From NCBI RefSeq assembly GCF_001988955.1, contig NZ_CP014263.1, positions 3,566,001-3,630,000 on the forward strand: a stretch of 64,000 nucleotides of DNA. The letters are read 5' to 3'. The notes below the pieces were generated by a model. That model saw only the letters and a list, made by a program, of their open reading frames with translations. It was not told where the DNA came from and searched no databases. This document shows, piece by piece, positions 25,510 through 35,646 of this stretch; position 1 is the stretch's first letter; each line of letters begins with the position of its first letter. The stretch comes from Spirosoma montaniterrae. GTDB taxonomy: Bacteria > Bacteroidota > Bacteroidia > Cytophagales > Spirosomataceae. The position numbers and the translations under genes are program-made.

Positions 25510-28056
25510 TCACAAACAATCAACGTCGGCAATGATGCTGACCTGCCGCAGACCCTTGTCGGTTAAAATGTCGTTAATGCGTTCCCGGATATAGGCTTTT
25601 ACGGCTTTCACATTCACCTTGTCGCGTTCGAGTTTGATGAGAATATCGAACAGAAACTGGTTGCGAATGCGCTCTACCAGCGGTTGTTCGGGGCCAAGTA
25701 CGCGGGTGGGGCCGAGGGTTTGGGTGAGGTCGGCGGCAAGGCGTTCGGCGGCTCGTTGGCTCGTGTGTTTGTCCATGTGCCGCACAGTCAGCTTGATAAG
25801 TCGCGAAAACGGCGGGTAGTTAAAATCCTGCCGTTCCTGAATTTCTTCGTTGTATAGCCCCCGGTAATCGTTCTGGATAACTTTCTGGAGAATACTCTGG
25901 TCTGGATTGGCCGTCTGAATCAGCACGGTTCCCTGCCGCCCAGCCCGCCGACCAGCCCGACCGCTCACCTGCGTCAACATCTGAAAAGCTCGCTCAGTCG
26001 CCCGAAAATCGGGAAAGCGAATCATCCGGTCGGCATCGAAAATACCGACGAGCGACACGTTATCGAAATCCAGCCCTTTGGTAATCATCTGCGTACCGAC
26101 GAGAATATCGACGCCCCCACGCTCAAATTCACGAATAATCTGACCATAGGCGTCTTTAGCGCGGGTAGTATCGAGGTCCATGCGTAGCACCCGCGAGCCG
26201 GGAAAAAAAATCTGGAGCTGGTCTTCGAGTTTTTCGGTGCCGAAACCAATGGTTTTCACTTTCGTAGAGCCGCAGGTGGGGCAGGTGCGCGGCACTTCTT
26301 CTTTATGACCGCAGTAGTGGCAGCGCAGTTCGGCGTCGCGCTGATGGTACGTCAGACTAACGGCGCAGTTCAGACACTCTGCCGTCCAGTCGCAGTCTTC
26401 GCATTGCATGTAGGGCGAATAGCCGCGCCGGTTCTGAAACAGAATGCTTTGCTCTTTCCGCTCTATGTTCTCGGCCAACGCGTCGTGCAGAGCCGATGAA
26501 AATTCGCTTTTCATCGTCTTCTGTCGTTTTTCACGTTTTACGTCTACTAATAAAATTGTAGGTAACGTGGCATCACCAAAGCGGTGGTGTAGTTCAACTA
26601 ACCCGTATCGGCGTTGTTTTGCCAGAAAATAGCTCTCAAGTGAAGGCGTGGCCGAACCCAGTAACACTTTGGCCTGTTGCCAGTGTCCAATCATCAGGGC
26701 CACGTCGCGGGCATGGTAGCGGGGAGCCGGGTCGTGTTGTTTGTAACTCGTTTCGTGCTCCTCATCAACAATGATTAACCCCAGATTATCGAACGGCAGA
26801 AACACCGCCGACCGCACACCCACCACAAATTGATACTGCCCCGACACCACCCCTTTCCAGACTTCTACCCGCTCGTTGTCGGAGAATTTGGAGTGGTAGA
26901 TCCCCATCTTATCGCCGAATACACGCTGTAATCGCACTACAATTTGGGTTGTCAGGGCGATTTCGGGGAGCAGATACAGCACCTGCGAACCACTCGCCAG
27001 AGCCTGTTGAATCAGATGGATGTACACTTCCGTTTTGCCGCTGCCCGTCACGCCGTGCAATAACACCGTATTTTGCTCGGCAAACTGTGCCATGATCTCA
27101 TCGGCAGCCCGTTGTTGATGTTCGGTGAGTTTTATCTCCGGCTGTGCGCCTGAATTGCTATCCGAAAAACGCGGCTGAATTACCTCGAACGACTCAAAGA
27201 CAGCATTCTTTACCAGCGTTTGCAGCGACGATTGCGACAACGCGTCGTCCTGATTTAAAATGCTCTTATCCAGCCCTTTTTGATTAAGCGCAGGGTTCAC
27301 CTGCACCGGTACGTGACGCAAATACCGCATCACGACCTCCTGCTGTTTCGGTAGCTTTTCGAGCCGTTTCAACAGCATCAGCAGTTGTTCGCGCTCTTCG
27401 TAGGTGCGATGCAGCCGAAGTTTACGAATCATCTTTGGTACGTACTTTTCGCGCACCTCCTCAAAGACAATAATTGCTTTCTTGCCCACCAGCGACTTAA
27501 TGAGGGCGGCTATGTTTGTGGTCTCACCAGCCAGCCGGGCCAGTTCGTCATACGTTAGGGCAGATTGTTTTTTTAGTTCTGCCAGCAGCAAAACTTCCTG
27601 TTCGGTAAGCAATTCAGGATAATCGAAATCGGGGTTGTATTGTACTTTCGACTGACTCGAAATTTTCAGACCGGAGGGTAGCGCAACGTTCATCACGTCG
27701 CCGATGCAACACATGTAATAGTCGGCCATCCAACGGAAAAGCTCCAGTTGGCTATTATTAACTAATGGATACTCATCAAGCAATTCAGTAACGTACCTCG
27801 CCTGATAATTTACGGGTGGCGAGTTGTGTAAATTCGCTACAATAGCCGTCATAACCCGGCTATTTCGCTTCCCAAACGGAACAATCACTCTGGCACCAAT
27901 TTTGACAATTTCGGCCATGCCACGCGGTATCCGGTAAGTAAACATTCTTGGCACCGGAATAGGCAAAATTAGGTCGGCAAATAATGTAACCTCTTCTTTG
28001 TCAAAAGAATGAAAAATAGGATCAGATGAGGGTTCTTTTATTTGAAAATTGTCCAT
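25510..28056 (-). CDS. priA: Primosomal protein N', replication restart helicase PriA
   Basis: 848 residues, close to the usual length for this phylum. The N-terminal 3'-DNA-binding domain (FADLILPIPVPRMFTYRIP) is followed by a superfamily 2 helicase with Walker A GVTGSGKTEV, DEEH box VDEEHETSYKQHD, and the paired zinc sites CEDCDWTAECLNC and CHYCGHKEE to CPTCGS. It reloads the replisome at stalled forks. The last 19 codons are present a second time 0.7 kb further on, so this 3' end may have been exchanged when the DUF433/DUF5615 module arrived. Confidence 0.96.
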   Translation of the reverse strand: MDNFQIKEPSSDPIFHSFDKEEVTLFADLILPIPVPRMFTYRIPRGMAEIVKIGARVIVPFGKRNSRVMTAIVANLHNSPPVNYQARYVTELLDEYPLVNNSQLELFRWMADYYMCCIGDVMNVALPSGLKISSQSKVQYNPDFDYPELLTEQEVLLLAELKKQSALTYDELARLAGETTNIAALIKSLVGKKAIIVFEEVREKYVPKMIRKLRLHRTYEEREQLLMLLKRLEKLPKQQEVVMRYLRHVPVQVNPALNQKGLDKSILNQDDALSQSSLQTLVKNAVFESFEVIQPRFSDSNSGAQPEIKLTEHQQRAADEIMAQFAEQNTVLLHGVTGSGKTEVYIHLIQQALASGSQVLYLLPEIALTTQIVVRLQRVFGDKMGIYHSKFSDNERVEVWKGVVSGQYQFVVGVRSAVFLPFDNLGLIIVDEEHETSYKQHDPAPRYHARDVALMIGHWQQAKVLLGSATPSLESYFLAKQRRYGLVELHHRFGDATLPTILLVDVKREKRQKTMKSEFSSALHDALAENIERKEQSILFQNRRGYSPYMQCEDCDWTAECLNCAVSLTYHQRDAELRCHYCGHKEEVPRTCPTCGSTKVKTIGFGTEKLEDQLQIFFPGSRVLRMDLDTTRAKDAYGQIIREFERGGVDILVGTQMITKGLDFDNVSLVGIFDADRMIRFPDFRATERAFQMLTQVSGRAGRRAGRQGTVLIQTANPDQSILQKVIQNDYRGLYNEEIQERQDFNYPPFSRLIKLTVRHMDKHTSQRAAERLAADLTQTLGPTRVLGPEQPLVERIRNQFLFDILIKLERDKVNVKAVKAYIRERINDILTDKGLRQVSIIADVDCL

Positions 28057-28252
28057 CCAGTAAATATACAGAGAAATAGTCGCTTCGATGGCAAGGATTT
28101 TGTCAAGTAGGCTGGTGCATTTTCAACGCAAGCAGCCGCGCTCAACAGGATTTATCTACTTATTTAATCGACTACCGAGCCAACCATGAAAAATAAGTTA
28201 ACGGCCCTTTTGAGCGTTTCTGAACCATTTTGTACCAAAAACAGCCTCTCTC

Positions 28253-31200
28253 ATGCAACAATTTTATCCACTTCGAGCCTTCATTGGACGCTGGCTCGCG
28301 ATTGTCCTGCTTATTGCTGCGGGTTCAATTACCACACGCGCTCAGGTTAGCGGAGTCGTTTTCCGAGACTTCGACAATAACGGCATTCGCTCCGATACAT
28401 TACCTATTGAGATGGGCGTAAGCGGTGTGCTGGTCAGAGCTTTCGTCGATTTGAACACAACGCCCCTGTCGGCCACAACCGATGCCGAGGGGAAATATGC
28501 GTTCAGCAGTGCCGACATTCCGAGCGGCAAACCCGTGCGCGTTGAGTTCACCAGTTTTTTACCCGGCGACTACAACGGTCCCAACGGCATAAACAACGGA
28601 ACGACGGTGCAGTTTGTTACGGCAGGCACATCGACCACCAACGTAAGTGCGGGCATCAATTACCCATCTGACTATTGCCAAAAGACAAATATATTGCTGG
28701 CTACGCCATGCTACGTAAACGGTAATGCGCTGATTACTACCGATAAAGACGGGAATCCAGTTCCGGAAAGCAAACAGGCTGCCAAAGGCGACGCATTAGT
28801 TGCATTTCCTTACAATGCAACGGGAGTAGCTGGTTCATCAGGCCCAATGCCTCAGCACTATGCCTATGCAGGTGAGGTTGGTGCGATATGGGGGTTGGCT
28901 TTCCAGCGACGGTCGAAAACGCTGTTTAGCTTCGCCACTGTCAAGCGACACGCGTCGTTTGGGCCGGGGGGCGTTGGCGGTATTTATGCCACCAACGTAG
29001 AATCTGGCGCAACAACGACCTTTATGACGACTGCCGATTTAGCCAGTATTGGCGTCAATGTGGGCGACGTTTCGCGCACCAACCCACTGGCGAATCTGTT
29101 TGGCGACAAAACCCAGGCCAGCACCGACCCTGATAGTTTCACAGCAGTAGGAAAAGTCAGTTACGGAGGAGTCGATATGGCGGAGGACGACAAAACGATG
29201 TACTTCGTCAACCTTTTCGACCGCAAGTTATACGCGCTCGCTGTTGGTTCACCGGCGCAGGTGCCGACCTTAGCCAGTGCCGTTACGACGTGGGACATTC
29301 CCAATCCGGGCTGCTCGAACGGTGATTTCCGGCCCTGGGCACTCAAAACGTACCGGGGCAAACTCTACATCGGCGTAGTGTGTTCGGCAGAAACCTCGCA
29401 GCAGCAGAGCGACCTGAGCGTTACCATCTATCGGCTTGATCCGAAAGCCGTTTCGCCCACGTTTGAAACGGTTTTGTCGTTCCCGCTCGATTTCCGGCGC
29501 GGCCCTGCCGATCTTACCGGCACCTGTATTCAGTATGACCGCTGGCTACCCTGGACCGACGCGTGGCCTGCTGCCTGCGGTGAGGGCAATGAACCCCGGT
29601 TTGTGATGTATCCACAGCCCATTGTTACCGATATTGAATTTGACGACGACGGTTCCATGCTCATCGGCTTTTTGGATCGCTTCGGAGCCATGTCGGGCAA
29701 CGAGAACCACGACCCCAGCGGCAACGGCCTGTACGACGGCTTTACGGGGGGCGATCTGCTTCGGGCCAACAACAACAACGGCACCTTTGAACTGGAGAAA
29801 AACGGAACAGCAGGCAATCGTACCGGCAGTGGCGTAGACAACAACGAAGGACCGGTAAACGCCAACGGGCAGGGTGGCGAATTCTACGGCCAGGATAACT
29901 GGCTGTTTTTCAGCCGGGTGGCTCACGCCGAAGTCACTAACGGTGCTTTAACCCTTATTCCAGGGTATAACGAAGTTATTACATCTGCGTTTGATCCGAT
30001 CACCGATATTTTTAAATCGGGTGGCGTTAAAGTGTTCGACAATCGTACCGGCAAAACAAACCGGAACTTCGTCCTGTACACCTACGAGAACCCTGGCACC
30101 TTCGGCAAGGCTGCGGGTCTGGGCGATAACAAAGCCCTCTGCGACCTGCCCACCATTGAGATCGGCAACCGTATCTGGTTCGACGACAACCGCGATGGCA
30201 TTCAGGATGCCTACGAACCCGGTGTCGATGGTATTGTGCTGACGCTCCACGACATGGCAAATGGTGGCGTTCAGATTGCTACTACAACTACGCAAAACGG
30301 CGGGCTATACTACTTCAACAGCAGTAACGTGCCAGATGGATTGAAGTTTAACCACACCTATCAGGTGCGCATGCCGCTCGATCAGTTGCCCCTGTTAGAC
30401 ATCACACTGAATGGCACCCGGCCCCTCAATCAGGGCGGTGGCGGTGGCAACGCCCGATCAACTGCCAATGGGCGGGTGGCAGCAGCTTCGCAGGTGCAGC
30501 GGTCGTACTCGATTTCGCCCGCTTTCCGAACAGGCACTCTCGACACGCCCGAACTGCGTAACTCCAAAGGTATCATCGAAGGCTCATCGGCGGTAATCAA
30601 TGTAGTGACGGGCGATGCCGGGCAGAACGAGTTTATTTTCGATTTATCGATGTATTCCTGCCCCATGCTGGCTCCGCAAAAAGAAGTTATCGATGTTTGC
30701 TCGGGAGCTGAAATTGATTCGATTGTAGTAGAAGGGTTGCACCTGAGCCGCACCGATCAGGTGCAGTTTGTGCTGTTCAGCAGCCCACAGTCGGGTACGG
30801 CGATGTACAGCGGGGGCACCGTTCTCGGCACAGTATCGGCCACCGCCATCTCCAGTTCAGCCGTTTCAACAACCGTGCTGTCTACGTCGGCCACTGCCGA
30901 TTCTGTTAAACGGGCCGTACTGCGCAATCCGGTAATCAATACGCTCAACGCTACGGCCAATCCGCTAAAACAGTATGTATACGCCATTGTACTGCCCATT
31001 CCCGAAGACCCAAATTGCCGACAGTCGGCAGAAACCGAAATTGTGATTCAACCCGGCATCTCGGCCACGGCTACGGGCGGCACACTCACCTGCGCTCTTA
31101 CATCTGTAACGATGACAGGCAAGGCTACTTACAAAGACGGCTCCGACGTGCCCGACCCTTCGGTTTATAGCTACGTCTGGACCGGTCCTGGCAATTTCAG

Positions 31201-32872
31201 TGCAACAGGCCAAACCGCAATAACCGACCAACCCGGTACCTACACCCTAACCGTAGACGATGTCAACTGTCCATCTTCGACCACAACGGCCACCGCGCTG
31301 GTTGAATCGCAAACGTCGGTCGCATCACTAACGCTGACAGCCACGCCGAGCGGCACGGTTGAGGTAGGCACGAGCGTGACATTGACGGCGGTCGGTTGTG
31401 AATCGGGCACGCTGGTACTATCGGAAGGCCCTATTGTTCAGCCCATTGTTGGCGAAAACGTGTATTCGGCCACCTGTACCAGCGGTCTGGGCTGTACGGC
31501 CACTACCACCGTAAGCGTAACGGCAACGCCGGTTCGAAGCCTTCGGGTTGATGTTCAGTCGATTTGCGTAAAAGACGTTCCCTACATTACCTACAGCGTT
31601 ACACCGGTTAATTTCACCGCCACCACCACAAGTATTACGCTGAAAAAAGTAATTGATGACTCAGTCATTGAAACGCTGACCGATCAGCCACTGTCGGGAA
31701 CGTTGCTCTATCCGGGTGCAGCCATCGACGCGCAGGGCAACCCAACCGACTGGCCGGGCTGGAAGTTTGAGAATGGCGAGTGGGTGAAAGAAGAGGATAA
31801 CCTGCGCCCACGCGTGGCGTTCAGCGTAACGGTTAACCCCACCTCGGAGACAGCCGTCTTCTACCCCGATCCTACGCCTGCCTGCTTTACCGAACCTCGG
31901 CTGGGTCTGGGCGACCGCGTCTGGAAAGACCTCAACGGCAACGGTGTGCAGGACAGTGACGAACCCGGCGTACCGGATTTTACGGTCGAACTCTATACAG
32001 TTATCGGCGGTATTCGCTCCACTACCGTTGCCAGTACGACCACCACCGACGGAGCCGGATTCTACCTGTTCAGCGATCTGCCGCCGGGTACGTATCAGGT
32101 GCGTTTCCTGCCGAGTTCCGTACCAGCAAGTTGCTCGATTAGCCAGCCTTTTGCCACAAGCAGTACGACAGCCGACAGTAACGCTGACGTAACAACGGGC
32201 TATTCTGACGAAATTACGCTGGCCCTGACCGACGCCGTCCGGCCTAACCGAACGGTCGATTGTGGTCTTGTGCCACTACCGGGGCAGATCACTGTGGTTA
32301 GTACGGCGGTTTGCGACGGGCAAACGGCAAGTCTGTCGGCGGTAGGCTGCTCTGGCTCAGTAAGTTGGAACACGGGCGACACCGGGCCGGTGCTTACTGT
32401 AAGTGCCACAGCCTTGAGCGGTATCATCAGTTCGTCGGCACTCACTTATACGGCTACCTGCACCATTAGCGGAGTGGGCGGCACAACCATGAGCGAATCG
32501 GGGCAGGTGGCCGTACTACCAACGCCTACATCCGTCGGTATTTCGCTGACTGCCGTGGCACCCACCTGTTCGGGTATGGTCTCGCTAACCAACGGGCAGC
32601 TTAGTCTGCTGGCAAAACCAGGAGTCGATCTATCGCAGTTCAGCTATCAGTATGTAGTTGGCAGCGATTTCTCGTCGGGTCAGCCTACACCGGCTGAACC
32701 GGCTTTTGTACCGGCAGGTGGCATTCTGACTACCGAAGTGCCGCAGGGAACTTACGTGGTTCGGGTAAGCAATTCGCTGGGCTGTTCGGAAGACTATGTG
32801 GTGTCGTTAGAAACCGACTGCCAGTGTCCGAAGCCCGTTTGCCTGCCAACCACTGTTGCGCGAATTCGATAA
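28253..32872 (+). CDS. Large secreted protein with SdrD-B-like repeats
   Basis: 1539 residues. Signal peptide to about residue 31 (ending TTRAQ). Three SdrD-B-type beta-sandwich domains show the DxDxNGxxD-like calcium-binding pattern: VFRDFDNNGIRSD near 36, IWFDDNRDGIQDAYEPGVDG near 640, and VWKDLNGNGVQDSDEPGVPD near 1220. The region of about 130-630 is predicted beta-rich and may be a propeller. The centre (about 800-1200) has cysteine-containing repeats rich in Ser, Thr and Val. The chain ends CQCPKPVCLPTTVARIR instead of a standard T9SS domain. A surface or matrix adhesin is the likely role. Confidence 0.85.
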   Translation: MQQFYPLRAFIGRWLAIVLLIAAGSITTRAQVSGVVFRDFDNNGIRSDTLPIEMGVSGVLVRAFVDLNTTPLSATTDAEGKYAFSSADIPSGKPVRVEFTSFLPGDYNGPNGINNGTTVQFVTAGTSTTNVSAGINYPSDYCQKTNILLATPCYVNGNALITTDKDGNPVPESKQAAKGDALVAFPYNATGVAGSSGPMPQHYAYAGEVGAIWGLAFQRRSKTLFSFATVKRHASFGPGGVGGIYATNVESGATTTFMTTADLASIGVNVGDVSRTNPLANLFGDKTQASTDPDSFTAVGKVSYGGVDMAEDDKTMYFVNLFDRKLYALAVGSPAQVPTLASAVTTWDIPNPGCSNGDFRPWALKTYRGKLYIGVVCSAETSQQQSDLSVTIYRLDPKAVSPTFETVLSFPLDFRRGPADLTGTCIQYDRWLPWTDAWPAACGEGNEPRFVMYPQPIVTDIEFDDDGSMLIGFLDRFGAMSGNENHDPSGNGLYDGFTGGDLLRANNNNGTFELEKNGTAGNRTGSGVDNNEGPVNANGQGGEFYGQDNWLFFSRVAHAEVTNGALTLIPGYNEVITSAFDPITDIFKSGGVKVFDNRTGKTNRNFVLYTYENPGTFGKAAGLGDNKALCDLPTIEIGNRIWFDDNRDGIQDAYEPGVDGIVLTLHDMANGGVQIATTTTQNGGLYYFNSSNVPDGLKFNHTYQVRMPLDQLPLLDITLNGTRPLNQGGGGGNARSTANGRVAAASQVQRSYSISPAFRTGTLDTPELRNSKGIIEGSSAVINVVTGDAGQNEFIFDLSMYSCPMLAPQKEVIDVCSGAEIDSIVVEGLHLSRTDQVQFVLFSSPQSGTAMYSGGTVLGTVSATAISSSAVSTTVLSTSATADSVKRAVLRNPVINTLNATANPLKQYVYAIVLPIPEDPNCRQSAETEIVIQPGISATATGGTLTCALTSVTMTGKATYKDGSDVPDPSVYSYVWTGPGNFSATGQTAITDQPGTYTLTVDDVNCPSSTTTATALVESQTSVASLTLTATPSGTVEVGTSVTLTAVGCESGTLVLSEGPIVQPIVGENVYSATCTSGLGCTATTTVSVTATPVRSLRVDVQSICVKDVPYITYSVTPVNFTATTTSITLKKVIDDSVIETLTDQPLSGTLLYPGAAIDAQGNPTDWPGWKFENGEWVKEEDNLRPRVAFSVTVNPTSETAVFYPDPTPACFTEPRLGLGDRVWKDLNGNGVQDSDEPGVPDFTVELYTVIGGIRSTTVASTTTTDGAGFYLFSDLPPGTYQVRFLPSSVPASCSISQPFATSSTTADSNADVTTGYSDEITLALTDAVRPNRTVDCGLVPLPGQITVVSTAVCDGQTASLSAVGCSGSVSWNTGDTGPVLTVSATALSGIISSSALTYTATCTISGVGGTTMSESGQVAVLPTPTSVGISLTAVAPTCSGMVSLTNGQLSLLAKPGVDLSQFSYQYVVGSDFSSGQPTPAEPAFVPAGGILTTEVPQGTYVVRVSNSLGCSEDYVVSLETDCQCPKPVCLPTTVARIR

Positions 32873-32903
32873 CGGCCTAACCCGTAGTTTAAAAACATAA
32901 ATG

Positions 32904-32935
32904 GCCCCCACTGGCGCAACCTTTGGGGGCTTTTT
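32904..32935 (+). terminator. intrinsic terminator after the SdrD-like gene
   Basis: GCCCCCA at 32904-32910 pairs with TGGGGGC at 32924-32930, followed by TTTTT. A strong GC stem with a 13-base loop ends transcription 32 to 63 bases after the stop codon. Confidence 0.85.
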
Positions 32936-32950
32936 CTGTGTTATTCCATC

Positions 32951-33955
32951 ATGCAGATCTACGACGTTATTATTGTGGGTGGTGGCCCCTGCGGACTGGC
33001 AGCCGGTATTGAAGCCACCAAAGCCGGACTGAGTCATTTGATTCTGGAAATGGGGAGCCTGACCGAATCGATTCGGCAGTATCCGCGCCGGATGCGCTTT
33101 TTCAGCACCGCCGAAAACATCGAGATTGGTGGCCTGCCCTTTCCAATTTCGGGCGTGAAAGCCGGACGCGACGAAGCTCTGCAATACTACCGAAAAGCAG
33201 CCGCGTATTATCATCTGAATTTCAAGTTGTTTCAGCAGGTCCGGGACGTTACCAAAAACGACGACCTGTTTACGGTATCGACCACTGCGGGCGAACAGTA
33301 TCAGGCCCGTAAAGTAATTATGGCAACGGGTTATTTTACCCTGCCGCGCTGGCTTGGCATTCCCGGCGAAGACCTGCCGCACGTGTCGCATTATTATGAT
33401 GAACCGTTCAAGTATTCGTTCACCAATGTGGTCATCATCGGTGGCTCGAACTCAACAGTCGAAGCTGCGCTGGAACTCTACCGCCACGACGTCAACATCA
33501 CAATTGTTCATCGGGGCGACGATTTCCGCAAAACCGTGAAATACTGGCTGGTTCCCGACGTAAAAAATCGCGTCAAAGAAGGCAAAATACACACTCGCTT
33601 CGACTCGGTAGTAACGCAGATTAGCGAGAAATCGGTAACGATCAATAACCTGAAAACGGGCGAAGAAGAGCAACTCCCAGCCGATTTTGTGCTGGTACTG
33701 ACGGGATATATTCCCGATGCCGACCTGTTGCGCCGGTGCGGCATTGACCTCGACCCCAATACGCAGGTACCGGTGTATGACAAAGAAACGTTTGAAACGA
33801 ACGTACCGGGCCTCTACGTCTGCGGCACTGTTATGGCGGGTATTTTCACGGAAAAGGTATTCATCGAAAACGGTCGCGAACATGCGCAGGCCATCCTCGA
33901 CCATATTATGGGCCGTGAAGTGCATAAAGTGGCGGAATTGATCGAGCGTATTTGA
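32951..33955 (+). CDS. ypdA: YpdA-family thioredoxin-reductase-like flavoprotein
   Basis: 334 residues. The FAD-binding loop IIVGGGPCGLAAG keeps the cysteine C14 that is conserved in YpdA, and the NADPH site VVIIGGSNSTVEAAL and the C-terminal GLYVCGTVMAGIFTEKVFIENG are present. It lacks a CxxC redox centre, unlike thioredoxin reductase. YpdA reduces bacillithiol disulfide in Firmicutes, and related genes occur in Bacteroidota. Starts 15 bases after the terminator of the previous gene, so it needs its own promoter. Confidence 0.88.
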   Translation: MQIYDVIIVGGGPCGLAAGIEATKAGLSHLILEMGSLTESIRQYPRRMRFFSTAENIEIGGLPFPISGVKAGRDEALQYYRKAAAYYHLNFKLFQQVRDVTKNDDLFTVSTTAGEQYQARKVIMATGYFTLPRWLGIPGEDLPHVSHYYDEPFKYSFTNVVIIGGSNSTVEAALELYRHDVNITIVHRGDDFRKTVKYWLVPDVKNRVKEGKIHTRFDSVVTQISEKSVTINNLKTGEEEQLPADFVLVLTGYIPDADLLRRCGIDLDPNTQVPVYDKETFETNVPGLYVCGTVMAGIFTEKVFIENGREHAQAILDHIMGREVHKVAELIERI

Positions 33956-34031
33956 TTTCTATCTTCATTCCACAGTCCCGGTCTTCGTTAGGTTTGTTTC
34001 CACGCATTCAGGCTTATCTTCGCGGCAGATG

Positions 34032-34060
34032 CAGTTCTTTATGAACTGAAAATATATTTG
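34032..34060 (+). promoter_or_regulatory. candidate promoter and operator of the hsd operon
   Basis: TATATTTG at 34053-34060 matches TAnnTTTG and ends only eight bases before the hsdM ATG. Just upstream lies the palindrome CAGTTC-TTTAT-GAACTG (34032-34048), positioned where a repressor would block RNA polymerase. Transcription would start next to the start codon. Confidence 0.4.
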
Positions 34061-34068
34061 TTCGCAAA

Positions 34069-35646
34069 ATGCTACAGAACCCTACCATTAAACGACTCAT
34101 AAACCAGCTTTGGGATAAGTTCTGGTCAGGCGGTATCTCAAACCCGCTCACCGCCATCGAGCAAATTACGTACCTGCTGTTTATGCGAATGCTCGACGCG
34201 CAAGACGCCAAGAAAGTGGCCGACGCCGAGTTTACTGGCGATACGTACCTATCCATCTTCGCTGGTTCGTATCTGCCCGCCGGTCAGAAAGACGAGCCTG
34301 AAAACTATGTCAGCAAACAAATGCTACGCTGGAGCTACTTCAAAAACCTGCCTGCCGCCGAAATGCTTAGTCAGGTTCAACTTAACGTCTTCCCATTTCT
34401 GAAAACGTTGAATGCCAGCGGTACGCCCTTTGCCCGGCATATGGATAATGCGGTGTTCATTATCCCGAAGCCCTCGCTGATGGTAGAAGCCGTGAAGCTC
34501 ATTGACGATATTTTCAAGGAGGTTGAGCGCGACGCCACCGAGGGCGGTCATACGTTGCAGGACATACAGGGCGACGTGTACGAACACCTGCTCTCAGAAA
34601 TAGCCACGGCGGGTAAAAACGGGCAGTTCCGCACTCCGCGCCACATCATTAACCTGATTGTCGAACTGCTGCGGCCCGAACTGGGCAAGCGCATCGCCGA
34701 TCCGGCCTGCGGATCGGCAGGCTTCCTGCTGGCGGCTTACGTGTATATCCTGACGCAACACACCTCGGAAGCGCACAAGAAAACCGACGAAGACGGCTTT
34801 GTGCGGGGTACGATGGGCGATCTGCTCACCAATCGCGAACTTCGCGCCGACTGGGAACGCGACTGTTTCCACGGCTACGACATCGACCAGACGATGGTCC
34901 GTATGGGCCTGATGAACCTGATGATGCACGGGTTTCAGAACCCACAACTCGATTACCAGGACACGCTCTCGAAGGGCTACGACGAAGCCGGGCTGTACGA
35001 CTACGTACTGGCAAACCCACCCTTCACGGGCAACATCGACAAGGGCGACGTGAACACGAGCCTGAAACTGCCCACCACCAAAACCGAACTGCTGTTTCTG
35101 GAGCGCATTTACCAAATGCTACGTATCGGCGGCACAGCCGCTGTGATTGTACCGCAGGGCGTGCTGTTTGGGGCTGGGCGGGCTTTTGTCGAAATCCGTA
35201 AGCAGTTAGTGGAGCAGGCCGAACTGAAGGCTGTGATTACGATGCCCTCCGGCGTATTTAAGCCCTACGCGGGCGTAAGCACGGCTATCTTGATTTTCAC
35301 GAAAGGCGAACCTGCTGAGCAGATCTGGTTCTATGAAATGAAAAACGATGGCCGTACATTAGACGACAAACGCACCAAACTCAGCGGCTACGGCGATTTG
35401 CAGAACATTGTAACGCGCTACCACAGCCGCGACCCTAAACAGCCCAACGACCGCAAGAGTCAATGCTTTTTTGTCGAGAAACAGGAACTGGCCGACAACA
35501 ACTACGACCTCAGCCTGAGCAAATACAAAGAAGAAGACTACGAAGCGACCACCTATGACGCACCCGCCGACATCCTGAAAAAACTGCGGACGCTCGAAGC
35601 TGATATTTTACAGGGTATTGACGAATTGGAGGGGTATTTGGTATGA
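34069..35646 (+). CDS. hsdM: Type I restriction-modification DNA methyltransferase, M subunit
   Basis: 525 residues, normal length. The N-terminal helical HsdM domain covers about 8-130 (ISNPLTAIEQITYLLFMRML). The SAM-binding loop DPACGSAGFLLAAY is near 211 and the N6-adenine motif NPPF near 316. The protein methylates adenine at the site set by HsdS. Its stop overlaps the hsdS start by 4 bases. No hsdR gene follows or precedes it here. Confidence 0.96.
   Translation: MLQNPTIKRLINQLWDKFWSGGISNPLTAIEQITYLLFMRMLDAQDAKKVADAEFTGDTYLSIFAGSYLPAGQKDEPENYVSKQMLRWSYFKNLPAAEMLSQVQLNVFPFLKTLNASGTPFARHMDNAVFIIPKPSLMVEAVKLIDDIFKEVERDATEGGHTLQDIQGDVYEHLLSEIATAGKNGQFRTPRHIINLIVELLRPELGKRIADPACGSAGFLLAAYVYILTQHTSEAHKKTDEDGFVRGTMGDLLTNRELRADWERDCFHGYDIDQTMVRMGLMNLMMHGFQNPQLDYQDTLSKGYDEAGLYDYVLANPPFTGNIDKGDVNTSLKLPTTKTELLFLERIYQMLRIGGTAAVIVPQGVLFGAGRAFVEIRKQLVEQAELKAVITMPSGVFKPYAGVSTAILIFTKGEPAEQIWFYEMKNDGRTLDDKRTKLSGYGDLQNIVTRYHSRDPKQPNDRKSQCFFVEKQELADNNYDLSLSKYKEEDYEATTYDAPADILKKLRTLEADILQGIDELEGYLV

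Noticed and set aside
28186..28252. ATG with a signal-like MKNKLTALLSV upstream of the SdrD-like gene
   Set aside because: It is in another frame, is lost within about 55 codons and shows no homology; the gene at 28253 has its own good signal peptide.
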